From contig SFMI01000003.1 in assembly GCA_004554425.1 (NCBI GenBank), positions 1-42,104 of the forward strand: a DNA stretch of 42,104 bases, given 5' to 3'. The DNA comes from Candidatus Saccharimonadota bacterium (GTDB taxonomy: Bacteria; Eremiobacterota; Xenobia; Xenobiales; Xenobiaceae). Under the pieces are notes generated by a model. It made no database searches. It was not told the DNA's origin and was given only the letters and a program-made list of their open reading frames with translations. This document shows, in pieces, positions 23,755 to 31,852 of the stretch (the stretch's first letter is position 1; each line of letters begins with the position of its first letter). Position numbers and translations under genes: made by a program.

Positions 23755-23884
23755 ATCAAAGAGTCCTCCATAAAATTGACGCCAAAAACGCCTAACAAAA
23801 ATACCAAAAGCTAACTAAATACATCTAATTAGACGGGTGAAAGTTCTCTGCCCCGCCTTTATTCCTGCTTCTTTCGGTAAAAAG

Positions 23885-23921
23885 CACAAAAAGAGCCGCT
23901 CTATTTTTTTCCAGCGGCTCT
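23885..23921 (-). terminator. Intrinsic terminator of the hutI-nif3 unit
   Basis: AGAGCCGCT and AGCGGCTCT (23892-23900 and 23913-23921) form a perfect 9-bp stem; on the minus strand the stem is followed by TTTTTGTGC. It lies 20 bp after the Nif3 gene and before the ahcY leader. Confidence 0.8.
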
Positions 23922-23940
23922 ATAAAGCAATGTTTTTTAT

Positions 23941-24678
23941 TTATAATCCGGTAGGATTGTCAAAAAAAGCGGTCTGTACAGCGAATTGGGCTTCTACTTC
24001 GGCTTGCAAAGCTTTAACTCCAAACGTTTCCGAAGCGTAATGTCCAACGCAAGCTATGTTTAAGCCGTATTCTACCGAATCATGCGCCATAGAATAGCTT
24101 GTTTCTCCAGTGATATACAAATCCAGATGATCTTTTATACCACGGTATAAATATTCGCCTCCACCGCCGCCACTGCAAACGCCAATACGTTTAATTTCCT
24201 TTGGCCCATGCCAAAAATCAGCTAAGCGATTAGGAAACAAACCAGCCAATTTTTGCTTAGCTTCCTTAAGCGAAATAGGCTTTTCTAAATCGCACAACCA
24301 GCCAACTTCACCAAATTCTCCAGTTTTTTCCCAGCCTAACTTGCTAAGAATCTGAGCATTGTTGCCCAGTTGAGGATGGCGGTCTAAAGGTAAATGGGAC
24401 ACAAACAAATTGATATTGTGATCCAAAAGGAATTTTAGACGCTTTCTGTTTACTCCCTGAACTTTATCCCAACTGGGCCACATCATACCATGATGGACGC
24501 AAATAATTTGGCAATCTTGCAAAGCTTCAAATGTAGAAAGGCAAGCGTCTACGGCAAAACCGACTTTTTTCACTTCTTCGGCTCCTTCTACTTGAATGCC
24601 GTTGCTGGTAAAATCACTAAACTCTTTTATTCTCAGTAAATCGCTGAGATAACGAACCAACTCGGAAGTTCTGATCAT
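23941..24678 (-). CDS. Nif3-like dinuclear metal center protein
   Basis: NGIQVEG at the N-terminus, VHHGMMW (metal ligands), the glycine-rich SGGGGG, TGETSYSMAHD and GHYASE are the conserved blocks of the Nif3/YbgI/DUF34 family, in order; 245 residues is the short form without the PII-like insertion. The family binds two metal ions and is often labelled GTP cyclohydrolase I type 2, but its cellular role is unsettled. The ATG is four bases after the hutI stop, so it is co-expressed with histidine catabolism here. Confidence 0.92.
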   Translation of the reverse strand: MIRTSELVRYLSDLLRIKEFSDFTSNGIQVEGAEEVKKVGFAVDACLSTFEALQDCQIICVHHGMMWPSWDKVQGVNRKRLKFLLDHNINLFVSHLPLDRHPQLGNNAQILSKLGWEKTGEFGEVGWLCDLEKPISLKEAKQKLAGLFPNRLADFWHGPKEIKRIGVCSGGGGGEYLYRGIKDHLDLYITGETSYSMAHDSVEYGLNIACVGHYASETFGVKALQAEVEAQFAVQTAFFDNPTGL

Positions 24679-24682
24679 AATT

Positions 24683-25933
24683 TTAAGCTACTTGCACTCC
24701 TTTTTTGTATACGTTGCGAATCCAATTAACTCCGTAGCTATAGGGCCAGTCACGCCAATTGAGCGTATTGAGCACCACAAAATCGGCCTGCTTGCCCACC
24801 GACAGACAGCCTACTTTGTCGGCCATTTTCAAAGAGTGAGCAGCATTGACAGTAGCGGCCACGATAGCTTCTTCCGGTGTAAACTTCAAACGCAATACAG
24901 CCAAAGAAATGGCCATAGGCATAGACAGACAGAAATTAGTTCCAGGATTAAAGTCGGTAGCAATAGCTACAGGCAAACCAAAGTCAATCATTTCTCTGCC
25001 CTTGGCATATTTATTAGTGCCACAGAAGAAAGAAGTACCGGGCGTAAGGATTGGTATAATGCCACTTTCTTTCAAAATAGGATAATCGTCAGCTTGAAGA
25101 CTTTGTAAATTATCACAAGAAGCGGCACCGAGCTGAGCGGCCATTTTGGCGCCGCCTAGATAGCACAACTCTTCAGCGTGGATCCGTGCTCCCAAACCGC
25201 AAGCCATACCAGTCTCTAAAATTTTCTTAGCTTGAGCAACGTCGAAAACACCTCGCTCACAAACTACATCAACCCAATCTGCCAAGCCGTCTTCGCAAAC
25301 TTGAGGAATCATTTCCTGAACCAATAACTTGACATAATCATGCGCATGATCGGCATATTCTTCCGGCACTGCGTGGGCGCCCAAAAAAGTGACGGCTAAA
25401 TCTATGGGCAACTCTCGGCCTAACTGACGCAAAATACGCAACTGGCGCAATTCTGCTCGAGTAGCCAAACCATAACCACTTTTAGCTTCAATGGTAGTAG
25501 AACCATGAGAGAGCATCATTTCCAAATTGCGTCTGGTTATATCTGCCAATTCGCTGTCACTAACTTCAGCTGTAGATCTTACCGTGCTGGCAATACCACC
25601 GCCTTTACTGCGAATTTCTTCCTCGGTGGCTCCCTGAGCTCTCAATAAATAATCTTCTACTCTGGAACCAGCAAAAACCGGATGGGTATGGGCATCCACA
25701 AACCCCGGTAAAATCGTACAATTACAATAGTCTAGCAACTTGCCTTGCCAACGGCGCAACAAATCGCGAGCATAACCTACTTCGGCAATTTTACCGTCAC
25801 AAATTGCCAGAGCTCCCTCTTCTATTTCGCCAGCGTCGTCCATATCTTCGCCGCAACGCGGCCGAGGGACATCATCATCGTCGGAACAAGTCAAAACCTT
25901 GCCAGCTATGACTACGGCGTCAGCCTGATTCAC
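24683..25933 (-). CDS. hutI: Imidazolonepropionase
   Basis: Hydrolyses imidazolone-5-propionate to N-formimino-L-glutamate, third step of histidine degradation. Amidohydrolase-fold motifs: VDAHTHPVFAGSR (metal and substrate), IEAKSGYGL, FLGAHAVP, RIHAEEL and ATDFNPGTN. An Asp/Glu-rich stretch (residues ~17-40, SDDDDVPRPRCGEDMDD) inserted in the N-terminal beta sandwich is longer than usual. The start is GTG with GGAGG seven bases upstream. It shares a strand with ftcD and the hutG-like gene upstream and overlaps in function with both; hutH and hutU are not in the window. Confidence 0.96.
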   Translation of the reverse strand: MNQADAVVIAGKVLTCSDDDDVPRPRCGEDMDDAGEIEEGALAICDGKIAEVGYARDLLRRWQGKLLDYCNCTILPGFVDAHTHPVFAGSRVEDYLLRAQGATEEEIRSKGGGIASTVRSTAEVSDSELADITRRNLEMMLSHGSTTIEAKSGYGLATRAELRQLRILRQLGRELPIDLAVTFLGAHAVPEEYADHAHDYVKLLVQEMIPQVCEDGLADWVDVVCERGVFDVAQAKKILETGMACGLGARIHAEELCYLGGAKMAAQLGAASCDNLQSLQADDYPILKESGIIPILTPGTSFFCGTNKYAKGREMIDFGLPVAIATDFNPGTNFCLSMPMAISLAVLRLKFTPEEAIVAATVNAAHSLKMADKVGCLSVGKQADFVVLNTLNWRDWPYSYGVNWIRNVYKKGVQVA

Positions 25934-26055
25934 AACTAAACCTCCAAAACAACACTCTCTTTTGCCAAAAGAGCGACTAAAACAAATATACTTTTTTAAT
26001 TCGCCTGCCTTAGGCCTTTTTTCTTCTTTACAACATGCTTTTTATGCAAAATTGA

Positions 26056-26973
26056 TTATGACAGCGATTTATACAGTTCCAAAAGCCCGCTTTCTACAGT
26101 ACGTTGTGGCGTAAAATCAGGCATTTGCAAATAGTAAGAGAAACAATCGCTCATAGCTTGCAAAGGCAAGCAACCTATAAGTTCACTCTTTAGTATGCCT
26201 ACACCAAAGCGGCGAGCTTCTATTTTTACCAATTCAAAAGCGGTATAGATCGATGTAAATTTAGGATTAGTCAAATTCATAGAAACTTGTACGGCTTTTT
26301 GGGAAGACAATTCCAGCCCTAGCGCTTTAACGAAACTTAAACCACCCGAAGAGGCTCGCACTTTGGCAGCAATCTTTTTGGCAATAGTTACGTCCTGAGT
26401 ATTTAACCAAACATTGAAAGCCACCAAAGGGCCGCGAGCACCGAAGCAAGAGGCTCCCAATTTCGAATGTAACTGAATTGGCCCTAAGTCGGGGCGGCGT
26501 TCTTCACCTTGCAAACTTTCCTTATTGAGAGCTTCCCAGCCTCCGCGTCGCAAATAAGCTAGAGAAGCTCTCTGAGGTTGCCGAGCCGATTCTCCGTATA
26601 AGTAAATTGGCACTTGAAAGCGCTCAGCTACCAGCGAAGCTACTCTTTCTGCCAAAGCGGAAGCTTCTGCCATAGAAGCCGACTCTAAAGGCACAAAAGG
26701 TACCACATCAATAGCTCCGATACGAGGATGCACACCAGTATGGTTATGCATATCAATATTTTGCTCAGCGACAGCGAACAAGTTTAACACTGCCTCTTCC
26801 AAAGCGTCACGTTCACCTACAAAAGTAAAAACGGAGCGGTTATGATCATAATCAGCAGAATAGTCCAATAAACGCACATAAGCGACCGAGCGCACCGCTT
26901 CAGCCAAAAGCTCAACTACAGGCCAACGCCGCCCTTCAGAAACGTTTGGTATACACTCAAACACAGCTCCCAT
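26056..26973 (-). CDS. ftcD: Glutamate formimidoyltransferase
   Basis: Moves the formimino group from N-formimino-glutamate to tetrahydrofolate, yielding glutamate. The protein begins FECIPNVSEGRR and has DHNRSVFTFVG, HTGVHPRIGAIDVVPFVP and the VSMNLTN segment, the hallmarks of the FTCD N-terminal domain. At 305 residues it is the stand-alone transferase, with no cyclodeaminase domain fused. I use the ATG at 26973 (AGGAG 11 bases upstream); the open frame upstream to a GTG at 27018 runs through a terminator hairpin and is rejected. The next enzyme, formimino-THF cyclodeaminase, is not nearby. Confidence 0.96.
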   Translation of the reverse strand: MGAVFECIPNVSEGRRWPVVELLAEAVRSVAYVRLLDYSADYDHNRSVFTFVGERDALEEAVLNLFAVAEQNIDMHNHTGVHPRIGAIDVVPFVPLESASMAEASALAERVASLVAERFQVPIYLYGESARQPQRASLAYLRRGGWEALNKESLQGEERRPDLGPIQLHSKLGASCFGARGPLVAFNVWLNTQDVTIAKKIAAKVRASSGGLSFVKALGLELSSQKAVQVSMNLTNPKFTSIYTAFELVKIEARRFGVGILKSELIGCLPLQAMSDCFSYYLQMPDFTPQRTVESGLLELYKSLS

Positions 26974-26995
26974 ACCGTATTTTTCTCCTAAAAAG

Positions 26996-27053
26996 CAAAA
27001 AAAACGTCTCCGATACACAATATTCCCTCAGAAAATATCGGAATAGAGACGTT
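26996..27053 (-). terminator. Terminator between hutG-like gene and ftcD
   Basis: On the minus strand AACGTCTC pairs with GAGACGTT across a 35-nt loop that itself contains ATTCC/GGAAT pairing, followed by eight T residues. The T-run ends only ~23 bases before the ftcD ATG, leaving room for its ribosome site but hardly for a promoter, so this hairpin may work as an attenuator rather than as a simple end. Confidence 0.75.
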
Positions 27054-27058
27054 ACGAA

Positions 27059-27898
27059 TTAAGCCTGAGCTAATTTATCAGCAAATTTCTTAAGAACACC
27101 CAATAAGCGCAAACGCAATTTTCCTATCACCTCACGATCGGAATCAGGCGCATCTTCCAAAGAAGACGGATCTTCCGGCTCGTTAGGCAAAACTAAAGAG
27201 CGATTGATAGTAAATTGGATCCAAGGAGTGCCGTGTCCATCACAATCGGCGCAGTGACGCTTAAGAATGTAGCCACCAGAAGAAGGATTATTAAAAGATA
27301 CTAATTGCTGCCCCTCTTTGAGAGGTATGTCGGCAAATTCTTCGCGCAAAACTTCAGCTAATTTGTTGGCTATAACTGTAGAACAAGAAAGAGAAGTGCC
27401 CTCAGCATTAGAGTCGCCCATATTGCCAATGCAGAAAAGAGGCCTGATACTACCACAATCGGAGTCGCGAGGAGCTCCAACTGGAGCCATAGAATGGCAA
27501 TCTATACCCAAACATACTCCACCGCGAGAAGCCACACGCTCCAGTATCTCGTGATAATTGCGATGATATCTATCTATGAGACGATTCACATCATCAGCTG
27601 TAGGCTGACAGCCTTCACGCCAAACTGGTTTGTTGTAGCGAGTAACCAGACGCACTACTCCATCGTCAACTTTAGGAGGTTTCAAACTCGGGTCTTGATC
27701 CATATCAATAACAGCCCGAGCGACTTCAGCCTCTAAACGTCCCTGTACCGACTCGCCGAAAGCGAATATCTCACGCGTCCAGGGATCGGAATCGAAAAAA
27801 ATGTCAGCAGGGGTCAAGGCCAAGCGCGTAGTCAACTCACGAGGCAAAACTGTTCCACCGTGAACTATCGTTAGTAAGAAAGGCAACCGAGCCACCAT
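27059..27898 (-). CDS. hutG: N-formylglutamate amidohydrolase family protein
   Basis: Hydrolyses N-formylglutamate to glutamate and formate in the HutF-type branch of histidine breakdown. TIVHGGTVLP, FDSDPWTREI, AVIDMDQDP, CLGIDCHSM, NPSSGGYI and IQFTINRSL correspond to the FGase (PF05013) blocks. I favour the ATG at 27898, which has TTAGGAG immediately upstream; the same frame is open to a GTG at 28006 that lacks a ribosome site but would add 36 plausible residues, so the start is uncertain. It is followed by a terminator and then ftcD. Having both FTCD and FGase suggests either two branches or a different formyl-amino-acid substrate. Confidence 0.87.
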   Translation of the reverse strand: MVARLPFLLTIVHGGTVLPRELTTRLALTPADIFFDSDPWTREIFAFGESVQGRLEAEVARAVIDMDQDPSLKPPKVDDGVVRLVTRYNKPVWREGCQPTADDVNRLIDRYHRNYHEILERVASRGGVCLGIDCHSMAPVGAPRDSDCGSIRPLFCIGNMGDSNAEGTSLSCSTVIANKLAEVLREEFADIPLKEGQQLVSFNNPSSGGYILKRHCADCDGHGTPWIQFTINRSLVLPNEPEDPSSLEDAPDSDREVIGKLRLRLLGVLKKFADKLAQA

Positions 27899-28274
27899 AA
27901 CTACTCCTAACTCTTTCTTATATGTTGGCATATAAGCCACAAGAAAACCGCCCCCCAATGCCTCAAAGATTTCCTCTGCACTGCCATCGAGCAGCAGCGC
28001 CTTCACTTATACTATTTTAAGTACACGCATATCCCACAACTACAAAATTGCAGACAAATATATGCAGAGAGAAAAAGGTATGCGGCCACGTTCTAAGCAA
28101 TTGAAAGCGGCGCAACGCCTCCCCCTTTTCATTCTCCGAAAAAGTGCATTATCCCCCTTGGGATATATCCAAAAAAGTATATCAGTCTACAGCCGCCTAT
28201 ACTTAAGAGCAGGAATTGAGCATTTTTTCTCCCAAGTTTGTGTTGATTTTCATTTATTGAAAGGGGTTTCTTTT

Positions 28275-29405
28275 ATGTTGGATCCTCGCTATAAAAAATT
28301 AGCCCAAACTTTGGTTCACCATTCTTGTCGAGTCGAACCTGGAGACAATGTCCTTGTGGAAGCAGCCGAAATACCTACTTCCATGCTAACCGTTTTGTCT
28401 GAAGAAATCTGCCAAGCCGGAGGTGTACCCATTTTTAATATTCAGAATCAGTCGATTATGCGTCAGCTGCTTCTGGATCCCGATCCCGAAAAAGTAAAAG
28501 CCCGTTGCCAAGCTATAGGCGCTCTGGAGTTGGAGCGTATGAAACATGTCCAGTGCTACATTTCCATGCGCGGCATGACTAACGCTGCAGCTTTAGCTGA
28601 TACTCCTCCGCAAAATGTAGAGATATATCAAAAATATTGGCAAAAGCCCGTCCATTTGGAGCAACGCGTCAAGCACACTCGTTGGGTAGTTATGCGCTGG
28701 CCCAATCCAGCTATGGCCCAGTTAGCTCTTATGTCTACCGAAGCCTTCGAAGATTATTTCTTTGAGGTGTGCTTAGCCAACTACCAGGCTATGGAAATAG
28801 CCGTTCAGCCCTTGAAAGAGCGTCTGTTGCGTACCGATAAAGTGCGCTTAACCGGCCCTGGCACTGATTTGCGTTTTTCCATCAAAGACATAGGAGCTGT
28901 CCCCGATTTTGGCCGCCGCAACATTCCCGATGGCGAGTGCTATTCAGCTCCACACAAACATTCTGTAGAAGGAACTATTGCTTTCAACACTTCTACCAAC
29001 TTCCGTGGCGTCCGCATGGATAATATTCGCTTAACCTTCCATGAAGGCGAAGTAGTAGAAGCTTCTTCCTCCGACACAGAAAATTTAAATCGTATTTTGG
29101 ATATAGACGAAGGAGCCAGATATATCGGTGAATTTTCTCTCGGTTTCAATCCTTTCGTCGACAAGCCCATAGGCGATACCCTCTTTGATGAAAAAATTAG
29201 AGGCAGCCTCCATTTAGCTTTAGGTAATTGTTATGACGCCGCCAATAATGGCAACAAATCTTCCATCCATTGGGATTTGGTACTTTGTCAAGAGCCCGGC
29301 GGAGACGTTTATTTCGACGATCAATTGATTCGCCATAACGGTATTTTCGTTGATGACGAGCTCAAAGGCTTAAATCCTGACGAACTAAAAAAATCATTAG
29401 CTTAG
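28275..29405 (+). CDS. M29-family aminopeptidase
   Basis: A metallo-aminopeptidase of the thermophilic (AmpS/AmpT/PepS) family. Metal-ligand and substrate blocks are visible: GTDLRFS, RNIPDGECYSAP, GTIAFNTS, GEFSLGFNP, LFDEKIRGSLHLALGNCY and SSIHWDLV. I start at the ATG at 28275, preceded by AAGGGG; this gives 376 residues, the family norm, whereas the open frame to 28062 adds a non-homologous segment. It presumably degrades cytosolic peptides. The 268-bp region upstream, shared with the divergent hutG-like gene, has no convincing promoter pair that I can name. Confidence 0.94.
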   Translation: MLDPRYKKLAQTLVHHSCRVEPGDNVLVEAAEIPTSMLTVLSEEICQAGGVPIFNIQNQSIMRQLLLDPDPEKVKARCQAIGALELERMKHVQCYISMRGMTNAAALADTPPQNVEIYQKYWQKPVHLEQRVKHTRWVVMRWPNPAMAQLALMSTEAFEDYFFEVCLANYQAMEIAVQPLKERLLRTDKVRLTGPGTDLRFSIKDIGAVPDFGRRNIPDGECYSAPHKHSVEGTIAFNTSTNFRGVRMDNIRLTFHEGEVVEASSSDTENLNRILDIDEGARYIGEFSLGFNPFVDKPIGDTLFDEKIRGSLHLALGNCYDAANNGNKSSIHWDLVLCQEPGGDVYFDDQLIRHNGIFVDDELKGLNPDELKKSLA

Positions 29406-29430
29406 GATCTGACAGTTTTTTAACGCTATA

Positions 29431-29473
29431 AAAAAGGCCCGAAGTTTCTTCTGAAGGAACTTTTCGGGCCTTT
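29431..29473. terminator. Bidirectional terminator
   Basis: AAAGGCCCGAA and TTCGGGCCTTT flank an inner TTTCTTC/GAAGGAA pairing; A-run on the left and T-run on the right let it act in both directions, between the converging aminopeptidase and hydrolase genes. Confidence 0.88.
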
Positions 29474-29494
29474 ATTATCGATAGCGCAAATTGC

Positions 29495-30250
29495 CTAACT
29501 TTGGCGGTCTAAAAATTGGCAGATAAGTTTGGCAACTTCATCGCCATGATCAATTTGAGGATTGTGGCCTCCGCAAGCGACAATTTTAATATCGGCTTCA
29601 GGGATAAGCTCTTTAACGCGATATCCTTGTTTTAAACTGAAAAGTGGATCGAAAGTGCCAAAGATTATCAGCGAAGGCGCCTTTATTTTGGGGTAGACAT
29701 CCCAGCAATTCCATTGCGAAAAGACAACTTTAGACAAACAGCCAGCCATTTGGGAGCTAATATTAACCAACCAAGGGAAAAATTTGTGCACAGCATCGGC
29801 ACCGGCCCAGCAGGTTTTTAAGAAAAAAAGTACCGCTCCCGGTTCGAAACTCCCACACGTACTAATTAAAACCAAGCGAGACACTTTGTCGGAATTATCA
29901 GCTGCATAACGGGCGCTAAGATAGCCCCCCAAAGAGTGACCGATTAAAATAATTGGCTCGGTAAAATTCATTTCTTTGAACCAAGCACAAATATCATCAT
30001 AAAATTCGTCTATTTTCTCCGTCTCGTGCCAAGGCGTACCACCATGGCCACGCAAATTTGGAGCGACCACTCTATAATTGGGAGCTAAAACCCGATATTG
30101 GCTTGTAAAACTTAGCCAAGAACTAGCCGCACCGTGCAAAAGAACTATGGTAGGCCCGCTTCCTGCCTCATAAGTTAAAAGATAGCGCCCTCCGCCACAA
30201 GCTACTTTTCGGGCTTTAAATTGATCTTGAATGTTGTCTTTATAATTCAA
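29495..30250 (-). CDS. Alpha/beta-fold hydrolase
   Basis: Oxyanion-hole HGAASS, nucleophile elbow GHSLGG, acid in FGTFDPLF and the terminal histidine in GGHNPQID form a complete Ser-Asp-His triad in a 251-residue single-domain hydrolase; RGHGGT is the usual loop after strand 4. No lid signature pins down the substrate: esterase, lactonase or thioesterase roles are all possible. The start is a TTG at 30250 with no clear ribosome site. It is divergent from the ECF operon and shares a ~120-bp intergenic region with it. Confidence 0.9.
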   Translation of the reverse strand: MNYKDNIQDQFKARKVACGGGRYLLTYEAGSGPTIVLLHGAASSWLSFTSQYRVLAPNYRVVAPNLRGHGGTPWHETEKIDEFYDDICAWFKEMNFTEPIILIGHSLGGYLSARYAADNSDKVSRLVLISTCGSFEPGAVLFFLKTCWAGADAVHKFFPWLVNISSQMAGCLSKVVFSQWNCWDVYPKIKAPSLIIFGTFDPLFSLKQGYRVKELIPEADIKIVACGGHNPQIDHGDEVAKLICQFLDRQS

Positions 30251-30373
30251 ATTGTCGTGCTGCCAGCTCTTATCTATTAGATTTTTTTGCCATTCACGAC
30301 TTTCCCATGTGCTCCTGCCCCATTATTGCACATAGCAGGGGGCCACGCAGAAAAATGAGAAAAGAGCGCCCCT

Positions 30374-31840
30374 ATGCGCCTAGATGCAAAAACATGGGCC
30401 TTACTTCCCTTAGCCGCCGCCTTAAATATTACCGGAGGCTGGCTAACTTCAGCCCTAAAAATTCCACTATATCTGGACTCGCTGGGAACAATTTGGGCAG
30501 CTTGTCTGGGGGGCCCGCTGGCCGGAGCAGCTACAGCTTTAATCAGCGGGCTTATTAGTGCTGCTGCCAACAGTCCCATATGGCTATGCTTTTTGCCTCC
30601 GGCTTTGCTCGTAGGATTAGTTGCAGGCTACCTAAGTCGCCAAGGCTTTATGCACAATTTAGGCTTAGCGGCTTTAATGGGTATAATTTTGGGCTTGACG
30701 GCGGCTTTGGCTTCGGCCCCCATAGCAGCCTATGTGCTGCATGGAAGCAGCGGCGGCGGTACCGATCTGGTAGTGGCGGCTTTTCGTTTAGCCGGCCTAA
30801 GCACTTTACACGCTTGTTTAGCTCAAAGTTTGGCAACCGATCCTATAGATAAGCTGATTAGTTGCTTATTAGTCCAATCACTGCTCACCTCTATGCCGAC
30901 ACGTTTGCGCAACAGCTTTCAAAATGGAGCTAATTTGGACAAAATGACTGTGTCCGGCTATTTATTCAAGTCGCAACAGACAGTTTTGTGCGACGCATGT
31001 TCTTTGCCCACTATGCCGTCAGCTTCTCTTTCGCGCGGTTTCTATCGTCCGGGTACAAGTTTTTTACACAAGCTGACGGCCGAAACCAAAGAAGTGCTGC
31101 TCATTTTTGCCACCGCCGCCGCTTTATCTTTTCCACTCACTTTATCCTGGCCAGATGCTCAGGGTAATATGCATTGCGCCCTCTTGGCTTATTTACCAGT
31201 GCTGGCTTTAGCTTTAGGAATTTTAAGTTGCTTGGGCGACATAGCCTTATCTTTTAGCCGTACTTTATTGCTAACAGCTGTTCCTCTGTCCGCTTCTATG
31301 ATTTTAATTAACGGATTCTTGGGGCCGAGCGACTTTAAGCTTGCTCTAGGCGATATAGGCAACTTAAATTTATCAATACAAGCCGCCGTCCAGGCTGCCC
31401 AAACAGCTTTACGTATTACAATTATATGTGAAGCAGCTCTTTTGCTACTTTTTACTACCAAACAAGAAGAGCTTATGCGCAGCCTAGAATCAAAAGGAGT
31501 GCCTTCGAAATTTGCCTACGCCGTTTTGGCAGCCATCAATTTGGCGCCGCAAATGGTCAACCGTGCCCAACGATTATTAGAGATACAAGCTGCCAGAGCT
31601 ATGCCCTGGGGAGGCGCGCTCAAACAAAAAATAACTCGTATTCTTCCCTTGGCCGCTCCTTTGGTATTGACCGCAGCCTATGAAGCGGAACAAACGGCCC
31701 TAACTTTAACCTCACGTGGTTTTGGAGCGGCCAAACGACGTACTTACCTAAGCTATCCCACTACTCCTTGGCCAGAGCGCCTTTTACAAGTGGCCTTAAT
31801 AGTTGCTACCATTTTGCTTTTGCTCAAACCATTGTTCTAA
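30374..31840 (+). CDS. ECF transporter, fused substrate-binding (S) and T component
   Basis: Residues 1-~175 are six hydrophobic segments with PLYLDSLGTIWAACLGGPLAG, a pattern seen in ECF S components. After a hydrophilic linker with two cysteines (LCDACS), residue ~224 opens the T component: PGTSFLHKL (canonical PG-S-xLH-L), five further helices, and the two coupling-helix motifs QAARAM (~405-410) and SRGF (447-450), which engage the ATPases. S and T are normally separate polypeptides. The substrate (vitamin, nucleobase or metal) cannot be told from sequence. The next gene is the paired ATPase 12 bp on, so the two genes suffice for a complete transporter. Confidence 0.88.
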   Translation: MRLDAKTWALLPLAAALNITGGWLTSALKIPLYLDSLGTIWAACLGGPLAGAATALISGLISAAANSPIWLCFLPPALLVGLVAGYLSRQGFMHNLGLAALMGIILGLTAALASAPIAAYVLHGSSGGGTDLVVAAFRLAGLSTLHACLAQSLATDPIDKLISCLLVQSLLTSMPTRLRNSFQNGANLDKMTVSGYLFKSQQTVLCDACSLPTMPSASLSRGFYRPGTSFLHKLTAETKEVLLIFATAAALSFPLTLSWPDAQGNMHCALLAYLPVLALALGILSCLGDIALSFSRTLLLTAVPLSASMILINGFLGPSDFKLALGDIGNLNLSIQAAVQAAQTALRITIICEAALLLLFTTKQEELMRSLESKGVPSKFAYAVLAAINLAPQMVNRAQRLLEIQAARAMPWGGALKQKITRILPLAAPLVLTAAYEAEQTALTLTSRGFGAAKRRTYLSYPTTPWPERLLQVALIVATILLLLKPLF

Positions 31841-31852
31841 AAGTTAATTGAC

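Noticed and set aside
28062..28274. 71-residue N-terminal extension of the M29 aminopeptidase
   Set aside because: The family starts at the ATG at 28275, which has a ribosome site; the upstream part is basic, low in homology and lies in the shared intergenic region.
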